Shown here: piece by piece, positions 14,489 to 24,115 of the stretch | Layout: each line of letters begins with the position of its first letter | Position numbering within the stretch: position 1 is the first letter of the stretch | Source of the DNA: a bacterium | GTDB taxonomy: Bacteria; Hydrothermota; UBA3073; JACQXS01; JAQTXJ01 | Length of the DNA: 64,000 bases | Direction: 5' to 3' | Assembly (NCBI GenBank): GCA_028716385.1 | Contig: JAQUPX010000002.1 | Span: forward strand, 416,756-480,755 | The notes under the pieces: model-generated | The model's input: the letters and a program-made list of their open reading frames with translations, nothing else | The model's database searches: none | What the model was told of the DNA's origin: nothing | Made by a program: the position numbers and the translations under genes

Positions 14489-16364
14489 ATTTAATCACGA
14501 CAAATTTCTTTACATCTTTATCTTCAACATCAGTAGTTGTTAAAATACAGACATATACTCCACTGCTTACCCTATCTCCGTTATTAGTTTTCCCATTCCA
14601 TTCCTCAAAATGTTTCCCCATTACTTTTTGGCCTAAACTTTTATCCCATACAAGCTTGCCGGACACCGTATATATCCAGATATGCGGACAAGAAGTATTA
14701 ATTATCTGATAATGAATAAGAAGTTTTTCTCCCGTAGACACTTTATACGGAGCAGGAGTAAACATTAGAATTCTATTTTTATTATAAGCTGTCTGTGGTG
14801 AAACGGGAGGTTCGTAATTAATCGCATCATAAGCATTTGCTATACCATATCCCAAAGTATCATTTGGTGAAGCAGCTTTGCTTGCAGTTTTCATAATTAC
14901 ATTTCTTATTTGCATCGGTCCCCAAGTAGGATGCGCCTGTTTAACACAAGCACAAACACCTGCAACAAGAGCAGTAGCATCCGATGTCCCATGTCCTATA
15001 TAATCAACTATAGAATCATAGTTAGTAGAATAGGAAGAAGGATCAGGCATCGCATAGCTTCCCAACCACGGACCACATATTTCAGGTTTCATAACGCCAT
15101 CACATCTTGGACCTATACTTGACCCCGTAACCGGGTTTGTAGCGTTATCCATATGAACCCAATTTCCAAGTGTATCAACTCCTCCTACTGCAAGAATAGA
15201 ATCCGCAGTAGCAGGTGATACAACAGAAGTATCCGCTGTTTCTTCCGAGAAAGGATAATTTCCCATAGCCGTTACCAATAAAACTCCTTTACTCCATAAC
15301 TGACTTGCACAGATATCAAGGGGATAATGTTTTCCATCAAGAGAATCAAAAGCATACGCAGGCGACTGCCCGGGGTTCATCCACTTTTTATATCCGAGAG
15401 AACTGGATATAATACTTACACCTATGCTATCCGCCAGCCATTCTGCTCCTGCTATCCACCAATCTTCTTCCGCTATATAATCAAAACCTGTCTGAGTTGT
15501 CCATACAAGTTCTGTTTTGGCAAGAGCAAAAGATGCACCAAAAGCTGCACCGATACATCTATTTGAAGCTCTTCCTCCAAGCAAAGATAACATCGCAGTT
15601 CCATGCGATATCTGGTTCTGACCATATGAACTTTCCTCACGATGAATAATAGTAGTTACTCCATCCCACACGCTATCTATCTGATTTTCCTGGTAAGAGG
15701 TGTTATCATCTTTACCTATAAAATCGCGTTCTGCTATTATATTAATACCTTCAAGTATTTTATTTTTACGCCATTCAAAGCCCGTATCAAGTATTCCTAA
15801 AATAACTCCATCTCCCGTATATCCTGAATTATGAGCTTTTATCAAATTCAATTGTTCAAGTTGTCGTATTGAACTTCCGTAATCTATCCCGGTGCCACTT
15901 TTAACTGAAACATAGGTTTCTGTGCTACCTTGCAATGTCCGAACAGGCTCTATTTTATAAACATAAGATTTTTTAGCTAATTCGGAAACTAGTTTTACAG
16001 GAATTATAATAGTAGAAGCATTCAACCATTTAGAAGTAACTCTTACGTTACCACCCATTGTTTCCAATTCATCCATATAAGGTTTATAAACAGGGATATC
16101 CGTAAAATCACATAGCGCATCAGGTTTTTTGACTGAAAGTCTATTTTTCTTTACTCTTGGCGAAAGCGATGTTTCAATCTTTGAAATAGCTTTTTTATAT
16201 TCCGTTTCTTCTTTTATACCTTTATCCGTATAGAAAACCCATACTTTTACTTTACTATCCTGAGATTTAGTAGATAACCATTCGGAAAATCCTTTGGAAA
16301 CTTTAGTTTGTAAAGGAGAAGTATAAAGTTGGGTACTTAAAATTACATAAAATAACAAATTCAT
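14487..16364 (-). CDS. Secreted subtilisin-like (S8) protease with sorting domain
   Basis: Start at ATG 16364 behind AAGGAGC; an ATG at 16415 would translate an intergenic palindrome (LPTGRQA) and is rejected. The product has 625 residues. A short hydrophobic leader (1-15) is followed by an inhibitor-like prodomain to about 150, then the S8 catalytic domain with Asp in GILDTGFE (near 188), His in HGTAMLS (near 251) and Ser in GTSDATALVAG (near 460). The last 85 residues are a Por/FlgD-type sorting domain (TVSGKLVWDKSL, SSGVYVCILTT). Role: extracellular or surface protein degradation. It has its own TTGACA promoter. The stop codon touches the tRNA repeat. Confidence 0.92.
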   Translation of the reverse strand: MNLLFYVILSTQLYTSPLQTKVSKGFSEWLSTKSQDSKVKVWVFYTDKGIKEETEYKKAISKIETSLSPRVKKNRLSVKKPDALCDFTDIPVYKPYMDELETMGGNVRVTSKWLNASTIIIPVKLVSELAKKSYVYKIEPVRTLQGSTETYVSVKSGTGIDYGSSIRQLEQLNLIKAHNSGYTGDGVILGILDTGFEWRKNKILEGINIIAERDFIGKDDNTSYQENQIDSVWDGVTTIIHREESSYGQNQISHGTAMLSLLGGRASNRCIGAAFGASFALAKTELVWTTQTGFDYIAEEDWWIAGAEWLADSIGVSIISSSLGYKKWMNPGQSPAYAFDSLDGKHYPLDICASQLWSKGVLLVTAMGNYPFSEETADTSVVSPATADSILAVGGVDTLGNWVHMDNATNPVTGSSIGPRCDGVMKPEICGPWLGSYAMPDPSSYSTNYDSIVDYIGHGTSDATALVAGVCACVKQAHPTWGPMQIRNVIMKTASKAASPNDTLGYGIANAYDAINYEPPVSPQTAYNKNRILMFTPAPYKVSTGEKLLIHYQIINTSCPHIWIYTVSGKLVWDKSLGQKVMGKHFEEWNGKTNNGDRVSSGVYVCILTTTDVEDKDVKKFVVIK

Positions 16365-16390
16365 TGTAAGCTCCTTATAAGAAGCTCTTG

Positions 16391-16410
16391 CCTGCCTGCC
16401 GGTAGGCAGG
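16391..16410. repeat. Intergenic palindrome, CCTGCC family
   Basis: CCTGCCT/AGGCAGG pair over 7 bp. Related copies occur near 22760 and 44900, and one lies inside the signal peptide of the gene at 36240. It generates a false N-terminal extension of the protease gene. Confidence 0.75.
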
Positions 16411-16516
16411 GACAAAGCTTCTTACTATAAACCATATCCCAGCACATATAATTTCCGCCTCAAGCGGATTATTTTTATCATAATTGATAACAGTTTAGTA
16501 TTACTAAAAGTATGTC

Positions 16517-16545
16517 TATATTATTATAAAACTCTCTAGTGTCAA
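16517..16545 (-). promoter_or_regulatory. Promoter for the S8 protease
   Basis: Reading leftward, TTGACA (16545-16540), 17 nt, AATATA (16522-16517). Confidence 0.5.
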
Positions 16546-16560
16546 GTAAAAAACAATTTT

Positions 16561-17808
16561 TCAATCTGCTCTTTTGAATACCATTGCAATTACCGTTTTA
16601 TCATTTCCACCCATAGACACCATTAATCCATAAGGGCGGGCAGGATTAAACTTCACCTGACAATCACCGGCTTTACCCGTTAATTGATGAAGTATATCAA
16701 CGGCCTGTCTCACACCGGAAGCACCTACAGGATGTCCGTATCCAATAAGTCCACCCGTAGTATTTGTAGGTAACTCTCCGTTTATACGAGTTTTTCCTGC
16801 TTTTACAAAATCGGCACTTTCTCCATATTTAGCAGCTCCGACAGCTTCCATAGATATTAATCCACTAATCGTAAAGCAATCGTGAACTTCCAAAAGTCCT
16901 AATTCTTTAACGGAAATTCCCGCTCTTTTATATGCCAGATTTGCTGCCTGCTCAGTAGTATTGAATTTTGTAAGGTCCGGGGGAGGCGTAGTTATATCAT
17001 CTTCACATTGTCCCCATCCCATAACTTCTACTGCATCTTTTTTTGATACACCCAATTTTTTCAATCCTTCTTCACTTGCAAAGATAATAGAAGATGCACC
17101 GTCAGAAACTTTTGAGCAATCAAATATATTTATATGTTCACAAAAAGCAACCGGGTTCGGTGGAGTCATACCGGCTTTAAATAAATCTTTTATAGCATTA
17201 TGGTGTTCCTGAGCTTTAGGGTTTTTACGGGCATTTTCAATCGCCTGCTCATACCATAAAGCCATAGCTTCCCGTGATTTTTCTTTGCCAAATTTGTCAA
17301 AGTATTTACCTGCGCGGTTAGAAAATTGCGCAGGGAAGAAGAACGCATGTCCCTCTTTTCTTTCGGAATTATAATGAGCTGCGCCTGCTAAGAAATCCGC
17401 TCCATAAACAGCCTTAACCGTATTCTGGACTTCAACTCCAAGCGCCATAACTACATCTGAAACTCCTGCTAATACAGCTTTTGCAGCTAACGTAAGTCCA
17501 AGGCCACCGGAACCGCAAGCACCTTCAACGCCGGTTGCAGGTTTATATTTTAATGACGGGTGAATCATAGGGAAAAATCCGGGACGGTTGCTCTGGTGGT
17601 TAAAACGAGCCATCATAAAATTTGAAATAACACCTTCATCAATATTAGAAGGGTCGTTTATCTGGGCTATTGTTCCTTTCCCGGCTTCCATAATATACTG
17701 TTCAAGTCCGGGTCTTGCAGCTTTAGGATTAAATTCTTTTCTTCCTGAGCCAAAAGCAATTGTATTATATCCGGCAGTTGCATAAACAGGTTTATGTAAG
17801 TATTTCAT
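16561..17808 (-). CDS. Thiolase-family acyl-CoA acetyltransferase
   Basis: This 415-residue protein has the thiolase fold of the SCP2/lipid-transfer-linked branch. The nucleophilic cysteine is in EGACGSGGLGL (near residue 98), the histidine in GYGHPVGASG (near 358), and HDCFTISGLISME supplies the HDxF region. The C-terminal Cys block of classical thiolases reads MVSMGGNDKT, without Cys, as in the SCP2-like group. It would make or cleave 3-ketoacyl-CoA, but the true substrate cannot be told. It lies 9 nt after the DUF3108 gene, in one leftward operon. Length is normal for the family. Confidence 0.88.
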   Translation of the reverse strand: MKYLHKPVYATAGYNTIAFGSGRKEFNPKAARPGLEQYIMEAGKGTIAQINDPSNIDEGVISNFMMARFNHQSNRPGFFPMIHPSLKYKPATGVEGACGSGGLGLTLAAKAVLAGVSDVVMALGVEVQNTVKAVYGADFLAGAAHYNSERKEGHAFFFPAQFSNRAGKYFDKFGKEKSREAMALWYEQAIENARKNPKAQEHHNAIKDLFKAGMTPPNPVAFCEHINIFDCSKVSDGASSIIFASEEGLKKLGVSKKDAVEVMGWGQCEDDITTPPPDLTKFNTTEQAANLAYKRAGISVKELGLLEVHDCFTISGLISMEAVGAAKYGESADFVKAGKTRINGELPTNTTGGLIGYGHPVGASGVRQAVDILHQLTGKAGDCQVKFNPARPYGLMVSMGGNDKTVIAMVFKRAD

Positions 17809-17817
17809 TTTTCCCCC

Positions 17818-18462
17818 TTAGTTTGCATTTCTTCTTTTAAGCTCGACTTCCAGATCACCCCATTTAAATTTAACCGTAAATTTAACAGGGGTTTTATCTT
17901 CATCATAATACATAACAATTCCGCCTTTTGAACCGAATGTTTTTATTCCCGTTAGATTCGGAACTACCGCTATACAGTTTCTGCCATTTACTTTTTCTTC
18001 CCTTATAACGGTTTTCACTTCGTGATTTTTCTTGTCAGCATGTAACGGGACAATAATAGTGTCACCGGGAACAAGTTCTTGTGTTCTGAGCCAATACCAT
18101 ATATTTATAATATCTTTTGCGCATTCAATTACGGGAACGACTTTACCATCCTGGTATGTCGCTTGTCCGTTTTCTATAACCACGGAAAGGTGTTTTTTAT
18201 AATTTCCTTCTTTAATATCTTTTTCAAATCTTTGGGTCGTAAAATTACTATCCGAAAAGGACTCATACCAGTCTTCAATACTAAATATAAATGCCATAAC
18301 TCCGTTCGTTCTTTCCTCGCATCTTACATAATTACCCTTCAAAGAATCCTGTTTATATTCAAGTCTTAACTCCCCTGCGGTCATTACCCCATACTTAACA
18401 CTATAAACAAGCTCTTCATAAGAAGGCAAAGCAGTTGAAAGAAACATAAAAAGCATTAACAT
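17818..18462 (-). CDS. DUF3108-type exported protein
   Basis: A 214-residue protein with a hydrophobic N-terminus (MLMLFMFLSTALPSYEELVY). It has a DUF3108-like course: beta strands EELVYSVKYGVMTAGELRLE, IEDWYESFSDSNFTTQRFEK, a central PGDTIIVPLHADKK, NCIAVVPNL, then KTPVKFTVKFKWGDLEVEL. DUF3108 proteins are periplasmic lipocalin-like beta barrels of unknown ligand. The downstream thiolase suggests lipid metabolism, by context only. There is no good ribosome site; the ATG at 18456 is an alternative start. Confidence 0.75.
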   Translation of the reverse strand: MLMLFMFLSTALPSYEELVYSVKYGVMTAGELRLEYKQDSLKGNYVRCEERTNGVMAFIFSIEDWYESFSDSNFTTQRFEKDIKEGNYKKHLSVVIENGQATYQDGKVVPVIECAKDIINIWYWLRTQELVPGDTIIVPLHADKKNHEVKTVIREEKVNGRNCIAVVPNLTGIKTFGSKGGIVMYYDEDKTPVKFTVKFKWGDLEVELKRRNAN

Positions 18463-18762
18463 TGGTGGTATATTAATTATAAAGTTACTTCAGTCAACTT
18501 TTTTCTATAAAACTTTTTATATATCTTAATAATGCTGATTTCCATAAGCAAGTAGTGGGAAGAAAAACAGACAACAAAAAGAATTTTAGCCACGGATAAC
18601 GGACACGGATGAACACGGATAAAAACAGAGTTACAAAATAGAAAATTAACAGGGATTGGAAGAGATTCAAAGAGAAAAAAGATAAAAGAGATTCTCACGT
18701 CCCGCCAAAGTGTGGTAAACTCCGCCGCTAAGACGCAAAGTTAAAAGAGATTTTATGTATTC
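18463..18762. repeat. Intergenic mosaic of decayed repeats
   Basis: It contains phrases that recur across the window's intergenic DNA: a CACGGATAACGGACACGGAT type (18591-18620), ACAGGGATTGGAAGAGATTC (from about 18649) and CCGCTAAGACGCAAAG (near 18724). No gene is seen. Confidence 0.6.
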
Positions 18763-19773
18763 TTAATTAATATACTGAGGAGATGTTAAAACGAAACTTG
18801 ATAATTCTGAGAAAGTAGAAAAATCTATTTCTTTCCAAAATGCCCATCCAGATAAACCTCTTTTAATTTCCTTTTTCATATCTTCGGGAAAAGAATCGAA
18901 AAAAGAAGGTTTGAATAAAATCTCCTCACAATAATTAAAAATAATCTGAACTAACGATTTACTTTTTTTAATTAATTCGTTTACAAGTTTTTCTTGTTCC
19001 GGGAAATACGAAAGCGCAGCAATTGTTAAATCTTCTCTTGGTACAATATTAAGGAATGCAAAAGGTCTTGGGCACATAAGATTTTGTAATTCTATGCTCT
19101 CTTCCTCGATAATAGGGTTCAGATCAATTGAAGTAGAGGTGGATAAGCCTATATTTTTATCAAAGGAAAAAACTATATGTTTGACTATCCCACAATTTTT
19201 ATTTTTATAGAAAGGTTCCCACTTTTTCATATAAAATGGATACGTTACAGCAAGAAAATTTTTTACCCCCACTCCATTGGCAAAATACCATTCAAGCTTT
19301 TCTCTTATTAATCTGCTATTACCTAATTTTCTATCAACTTGCTTTTTCACTACCCGACATTCTTCTAATATGTATTCCTTAGTTCTTATTTCATAGGCAA
19401 AAGTTCTAAATGCTAATTCATCTAAAACCTTTCCGTTTAAAGAATTTACATCAATGTTATCTGCTTTATTAAAATACTCTCTATCATGCTGTGGACAAAA
19501 CCCCTTAAAACATGAGGCATCATTTATTCCAATCTCGTGAAAAGGGTTCCGAATATATTGATAGAATGATTTAGAGATAGAAGTAATTATATGACCGTTT
19601 TCGGATATGTTTTTTAAAGAATTCTTTGACTGTGAATGCGAATTTATAGCTCCTTCATTACAATCGGGGATAAAACATTTGTATCGTTTTGCTTTGCTTT
19701 TTCTTGTAGCATTTTCTAAAATACTTAATATTTTTCTATTTATAGATTCTTCATCTTGCGGATATATTATCAT
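18763..19773 (-). CDS. Orphan protein with predicted zinc finger (HNH-like), 336 aa
   Basis: The N-terminal 125 residues hold two Cys pairs and conserved His: CFIPDC (near 33), then GAINSHSQSKNSLKNISENG, and later FCPQHDREYF (near 92). Together these resemble a treble-clef/HNH-like zinc site with an S-H-x-x-x-K/N block. The remaining 210 residues are helical, without recognised motifs. I recall similarly built proteins scattered in defence islands, but cannot assign this one to a named system. It stands alone, bordered by repeat-rich DNA, consistent with transfer. No strong ribosome site is visible. Confidence 0.65.
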   Translation of the reverse strand: MIIYPQDEESINRKILSILENATRKSKAKRYKCFIPDCNEGAINSHSQSKNSLKNISENGHIITSISKSFYQYIRNPFHEIGINDASCFKGFCPQHDREYFNKADNIDVNSLNGKVLDELAFRTFAYEIRTKEYILEECRVVKKQVDRKLGNSRLIREKLEWYFANGVGVKNFLAVTYPFYMKKWEPFYKNKNCGIVKHIVFSFDKNIGLSTSTSIDLNPIIEEESIELQNLMCPRPFAFLNIVPREDLTIAALSYFPEQEKLVNELIKKSKSLVQIIFNYCEEILFKPSFFDSFPEDMKKEIKRGLSGWAFWKEIDFSTFSELSSFVLTSPQYIN

Positions 19774-19827
19774 CTTAGTTCTCTATAAGACATAAATTTA
19801 TCAGTGTTTGTTTGAAATCAAGTTACC

Positions 19828-21309
19828 TTATTTAACTAATACAAATTTCTTCGTTTCTTTAGAATTTTCAGTAGAAAATTTAATAAAATAGACTCCTGCG
19901 GGTATCTTTTTCGATGACCAGTTTAGTGTATAAGGACCTGTGGACTGAAATTTATTTACTATTTTTTCCACTAATTTACCTGTTATGTCATAAAGGTTAA
20001 GTGTGATGTTGGATTGAGAAGGGAGAGTATAAGAAATGGTTACGAAATTGGTTATTGGGTTTTGAAGAATGGACAGATTGTAATCTGTCCATACGGGTCT
20101 GTTTTCCTCTACGGCTGTTTCTTTCCCCAATCTAATCAGATAGACATCTTCATTGCCTGCCCCGAAAGACTTTGTAGTTCCTGCAATGATAAATCCGCCA
20201 TCTTGAGTCTGTTGAACGGAATAGCCCCAATCAGTACCCATTCCACCGAAAGTTTTTGTCCACAGGGTATCACCTGAAGAGTTTGTCCTAACTATATAGA
20301 TATCACCACCATCCCCAAAAGGGCATGTCGTTCCTGCGACAATAAAACCGCTATCTTGAGTCTGTTGAACTGAATAGCCCCCTTCATAGTTAGTTCCACC
20401 GAAAGTTCTAGCCCAGAGAGAGTCACCAGAGGAGTTGGTTTTTATGAGATAGACATCCCTATTACCTGCACCGAAAGAGCCTGTCTCTCCTGCAACAATA
20501 AACCCGCCATCTTGAGTCTGTTGAACGGAATTGCCTTCATCAAAGTTAGTGCCGCCGAAAATTTTAGTCCATAGTGGATCGCCTGAAGAATTTGTTTTAA
20601 TGAGATAGACATTTTGAAAATCTGGTATGCCTGCCCCGAAAGAGAATGTCATTCCTGCAATAATAAAACCGCCATCTTGAGTCTGTTGAACCGAAGAGCC
20701 ATAATCCCCACCAGTATCGCCAAAAGTTTTTGTCCAGATTGTATCTCCTGAAAAATTTGTCTTAATGAGGTAGACATCATAATAATTGTAATAAATGAAA
20801 GAGTTTGTCAATCCTGCAATAATAAATCCGTTGTCTTCAGTCTGTTGAACCGAATGTCCCTCATCTGTGTTACTTCCGCCGAAAGTTTTTGTCCAGAGTG
20901 TATTGCCTGAAGAATTCGTCTTTATCAAATAGACATTAGAACAATTAGGAGTGCCCGTTCCAAAAGAGTATGTAAAGCCTGTAATGATAAACCCGCTATC
21001 AGAAGTCTGTTGAACCGATAAACCCCCATCAGAGTTAGTTCCACCGAAAGTTTTTGTCCATAATGTATCGCCCGAGGCATTTGTCTTAATGAGATAGACA
21101 TTGGAATAGCTTGGTGTACCTACCCCAAAAGAGTTTGTATACCCTGTAATGATAAAACCACTATCAAAAGTTTGCTGAACTGAATAGCCGTAATCGCTTT
21201 TATTCCCGCCAAAAGTTCTTGTCCACAAGGTATCAGGTGCGGATGCAGTTGCAAGATTAATAACTCCAAATACTCCTACAAGAATCCAAACTCCTAATTT
21301 TTTATGCAT
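19828..21309 (-). CDS. Secreted propeller-repeat protein with sorting domain
   Basis: ATG 21309 is chosen because it begins a signal peptide (MHKKLGVWILVGVFGVINLA) behind AGGGA. The product has 494 residues. Residues 25-400 are seven repeats of about 52 residues, each with an SGDTLWTKTFGG strand, a DxGxSVQQT turn and DGGFIIAG, the pattern of a seven-bladed propeller. The final 80 residues are the sorting domain (SNITLNLYDITGKLVEKIV, GVYFIKFSTEN). It lies 11 nt after the phosphohexomutase stop, so it is in the same operon. It is exported; ligand unknown. Confidence 0.88.
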   Translation of the reverse strand: MHKKLGVWILVGVFGVINLATASAPDTLWTRTFGGNKSDYGYSVQQTFDSGFIITGYTNSFGVGTPSYSNVYLIKTNASGDTLWTKTFGGTNSDGGLSVQQTSDSGFIITGFTYSFGTGTPNCSNVYLIKTNSSGNTLWTKTFGGSNTDEGHSVQQTEDNGFIIAGLTNSFIYYNYYDVYLIKTNFSGDTIWTKTFGDTGGDYGSSVQQTQDGGFIIAGMTFSFGAGIPDFQNVYLIKTNSSGDPLWTKIFGGTNFDEGNSVQQTQDGGFIVAGETGSFGAGNRDVYLIKTNSSGDSLWARTFGGTNYEGGYSVQQTQDSGFIVAGTTCPFGDGGDIYIVRTNSSGDTLWTKTFGGMGTDWGYSVQQTQDGGFIIAGTTKSFGAGNEDVYLIRLGKETAVEENRPVWTDYNLSILQNPITNFVTISYTLPSQSNITLNLYDITGKLVEKIVNKFQSTGPYTLNWSSKKIPAGVYFIKFSTENSKETKKFVLVK

Positions 21310-21320
21310 AGTTGTCCCTG

Positions 21321-22646
21321 TTATATATTCGCAGATTTTAAAACAGCGACCCATTCGTCTAATTTATGCATTATATCTTTATTTTTCCCTTCGTATATAA
21401 TTCTGACTATGGGTTCGGTATTGGATTTTCTTATATGAGCCCATCCATCTTTAAAATCAATTCGTATTCCGTCTTCTGTGTTTTCCTTTTCTTTAGGAAA
21501 CGGAAGGGACGACAAAAGCTGAGCTATGGAAGTTTTATCGTCTATAATTATTTTATCTTTTTTCATATAATATTCGGGAATTTTTTCTGCAAGAGCGCTT
21601 AGTTTTTCTCCCGTAGATGCAAGACACTCTAATATCCTTCCCATCCCGACTATCGCATCTCTTGTATATTGAATCTCAGGGTCTATGATACCGCCGTTTC
21701 CTTCTCCGCCAAGAATCGCCCCGATTTTTTTCATCCCTTCAACGACATTAATCTCGCCTACTTTTGTCCGCAAAAGAGTATTCCCGTTCCGGATGGCAAT
21801 ATCTTCTATCATTTTTGAAGTAGAGAGATTCGTCACTACGATTCCTTTTCTTTTTTTAAGCAACCAGTTCCCTACAAGCGCCAACGTATACTCTTCGCCT
21901 ATTGCTTTTCCTTTTTCATTAACAATAGATAACCTGTCTCCGTCAGGGTCAACGGCAAAACCTGCATCCGCAGATTCTTTTTTTACTCTTTCTGCCAATC
22001 CTGTCAGGTTTTCAGCCAGAGGTTCAAGTTTCCTTTCGGGGTTTTCTTCTATAACGTTACACCCGAGCGATTCAAGAAAAAGTTTTCCTTCTTCTTTCAA
22101 AACTCCCCTGCACCCGTCAAAAACAATATTAAAATGTTTTTTACTTATATTATCTTTATCTATTTTACTAATTACTGCAGAACTATGTCTTTTTGTGCCT
22201 TCGTTATCGGTAATAATTTTTCCTGTTTGTGAACTGTCGGATATGTCTTTATTATAGAAATTATAAACTTTTTCCACATTTTCCGCATTAAGGAAACAAC
22301 CGTTTAAGCCGGCAAACTTGACTCCGTTCCATTCTTCAGGATTATGAGAAGCCGTTATAACTGCCCCGCCATCTACTTTAAGCGCCTGGATATTAAACAA
22401 CAAAGTAGGCGTAGCACAGCAACCAAGGTCAATCACATCGCAACCTGTGCTTATTATCCCTTTTATAAAAGAGGATTTGACTAGTTCTCCGCTTTTCCTC
22501 AAGTCCCTTCCGACAACAATCCTCTGACCTTTTTCGTTTTTAACGAAGTTTCCAAAAGCTTTTCCGAGTCTCTCCCCTACTTCTTCAGTAAGAGAAGAGC
22601 CAAAGATTCCTCTTACTCCCGAAATACCGAATATTAGTTTTTCCAT
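21321..22646 (-). CDS. Phosphohexose mutase (phosphomannomutase/phosphoglucosamine mutase family)
   Basis: This 441-residue alpha-D-phosphohexomutase interconverts hexose 1- and 6-phosphates for cell-envelope precursors. The phosphoserine loop is in TASHNPEEWNG (near 100), the Mg site DPDGDRLS (near 237), the sugar-specificity loop GGEGNGGII (near 305) and the phosphate-binding loop RKSNTEPIVRI (near 410). Whether it is GlmM, ManB or Pgm type cannot be decided by eye; GEGNGG is compatible with the GlmM/ManB branches. It heads an operon with the propeller protein. A leftward TTGACT box is at 22683-22678. Confidence 0.9.
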   Translation of the reverse strand: MEKLIFGISGVRGIFGSSLTEEVGERLGKAFGNFVKNEKGQRIVVGRDLRKSGELVKSSFIKGIISTGCDVIDLGCCATPTLLFNIQALKVDGGAVITASHNPEEWNGVKFAGLNGCFLNAENVEKVYNFYNKDISDSSQTGKIITDNEGTKRHSSAVISKIDKDNISKKHFNIVFDGCRGVLKEEGKLFLESLGCNVIEENPERKLEPLAENLTGLAERVKKESADAGFAVDPDGDRLSIVNEKGKAIGEEYTLALVGNWLLKKRKGIVVTNLSTSKMIEDIAIRNGNTLLRTKVGEINVVEGMKKIGAILGGEGNGGIIDPEIQYTRDAIVGMGRILECLASTGEKLSALAEKIPEYYMKKDKIIIDDKTSIAQLLSSLPFPKEKENTEDGIRIDFKDGWAHIRKSNTEPIVRIIYEGKNKDIMHKLDEWVAVLKSANI

Positions 22647-23089
22647 AATGGTTATGGTTTAATAAAGAAACTTAAAAAGTCAAGCGTTTTTGCAACAGAT
22701 TAACACTCAACCGAGAGTAATTCATTATAGCAAAAACATAAAACTATTACAAAACGAAAACCTGTCTACCACAGGCAGGGACGCAGAGTCCACAGAGTTA
22801 AAATAGAGAGAGTATAGAAACAAATTTATTTTTAACAGGGATTTTAAGAGACTCTACTAGATAAAAAAACAGATAACAAAAAGAATTTTAGCCATGCCTG
22901 CCTGTCCAATAATATCTCCTTGTAATTTGAAGTCTATTTTCTTCTCTGCGTTCTCAGCGTCTCTGCGGTGAAATCTGTTTTTCTATATTTTTACTTGCTT
23001 TTAAATTACTTTCTGATATGGTTAAAAATAAGATACTTAAAATGGATTCCCGCTTTCGCGGGAATGACAAGCAGAGAGAAGAAAAAATA
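22647..23089. repeat. Intergenic repeats
   Basis: It holds CCTGTC/ACAGG-type palindromes near 22760, ACAGGGATTTTAAGAGACTC near 22838, a CTGCGTTCTCAGCG fragment near 22945, and a TTCCCGCTTTCGCGGGAA element at 23043-23070. No gene of its own. Confidence 0.6.
23043..23070. repeat. TTCCCGC hairpin repeat, copy 1
   Basis: TTCCCGCTTTCGCGGGAA hairpin followed by TGACAA. Four further copies are at 23876-23903, 36198-36225, 52683-52710 and 55586-55613. It lies 20 nt before a start codon and creates a false upstream extension of that gene. Confidence 0.85.
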
Positions 23090-23665
23090 ATGGATTCAAT
23101 AAAGTTAAAAACACGAAAACTTTTATCTCCCGTTGCAAAAGGATTATCATGGTTAACACCTGATTTTCTAACAATCCTCGGTTTCATCATAACCTGCATT
23201 GCAGGCGTTTATTACAGCAACGGAACTTTCTGGTTAGCAGGTATTATTCTACTTGTAGGCGGGATATTTGATATGCTTGACGGTGAAGTGGCTCGAATCA
23301 CAAACAAAGTCTCCAAAGCCGGCGCATTCCTTGATTCCTGTCTTGACAGGGTATCGGACTTCGTAATCTTATTCGGTATGTTCTTGTGGTATATGAAAGG
23401 GAATGATATATCAACATGCATCATAACAATCTTAACCATTGGAAGTTCCTCTGTAGTGCCTTATGCAAGGGCAAGAGCAGAAAGTCTTGGACAGGAGTGC
23501 AAAGGTGGACTAGCCGATAGAGGTATCAGAATCCCGATAATTATAATCGGCAGTTTCTTCGGACCGGCAATATTTATTTATTTCCTGTGGTTCTTGATGA
23601 TTACGACAATCTGGACGGCAATTTATAGAATCGTATGGACAAGAGGAAAGTTGTTGAAAAAGTAG
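23090..23665 (+). CDS. CDP-alcohol phosphatidyltransferase
   Basis: I chose ATG 23090 (after AGAGAAG), because upstream in-frame sequence is repeat DNA. The product has 192 residues and about 5-6 membrane spans. It shows the full family signature DMLDGEVAR, eight residues, G, three, D, three, D (about residues 65-90), which coordinates the metal and CDP. It transfers a phosphatidyl group from CDP-diacylglycerol to an alcohol. The acceptor (glycerol phosphate or inositol phosphate) is undetermined. It stands alone. Confidence 0.88.
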   Translation: MDSIKLKTRKLLSPVAKGLSWLTPDFLTILGFIITCIAGVYYSNGTFWLAGIILLVGGIFDMLDGEVARITNKVSKAGAFLDSCLDRVSDFVILFGMFLWYMKGNDISTCIITILTIGSSSVVPYARARAESLGQECKGGLADRGIRIPIIIIGSFFGPAIFIYFLWFLMITTIWTAIYRIVWTRGKLLKK

Positions 23666-23875
23666 GGTAAATAATCTGCCACGAAAACACTAAAACACGA
23701 AAAACCACAAAATTAGAGAAATTTTAGCCACAGAATTACACAGAAAATTTTAACAGGGATTTTAAGAGATTCGAAGAGATAGAAAAACAGATAGTAACTC
23801 ATTGTAACGAATCCTACAACAAACTCGGAACTGTAGTTTTAATTGTGAAAATAGGTCATTAAGTAATTTGGCATC

Positions 23876-23903
23876 TGGATTCCTGCTTTCGCAGGAATGA
23901 CAA
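23876..23903. repeat. TTCCCGC hairpin repeat, copy 2 (variant)
   Basis: TTCCTGCTTTCGCAGGAA: both arms changed together, so pairing is kept. Confidence 0.8.
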
Positions 23904-23979
23904 ACAACATAGGGAAAGCTATAATTACAAAACACAAAAATATCATTATTTTATTGACTTTTTTCAACATTGATATAAG

Positions 23980-24115
23980 GTGCCACTCAGGAGAGGTCTA
24001 AATCTATATAAAATAATATAGATGCGGGGGATGCAGGTTGTAGGGGCGTATTCTTTAAAGAGATAGGAGACTTCCAACTCCGAGCCCGTCAGCTAACCTC
24101 GTAGGCATATGGGAG
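23980..24115 (+). ncRNA. c-di-AMP riboswitch (ydaO/yuaA type)
   Basis: Conserved blocks of the ydaO aptamer are present in order: a G-rich GGGGGATGCAGG (24026-24037), AGGGGCGTATTCTTT (24042-24056), then the near-invariant CCGAGCCCGTCAGCTAACCT (24080-24099) with CGTAGGCATATGGGAG. ydaO RNAs bind two c-di-AMP molecules and usually switch potassium importers off. The downstream genes are two potassium importers, as expected. Two palindromes after the aptamer, GGGCAATTGCCC (24137-24148) and ATTGCCGGCAAT (24177-24188), could be part of the expression platform. Confidence 0.88.

Noticed and set aside
16365-16415. N-terminal extension of the S8 protease (SLPTGRQA...)
   Set aside because: It is translated palindromic repeat DNA; the ATG at 16364 has the ribosome site and the hydrophobic leader.
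23951-23979. Promoter for the riboswitch (TTGACT ... TATAAG)
   Set aside because: The spacer is only 14 nt; a promoter must exist nearby, but I cannot fix it from sequence.
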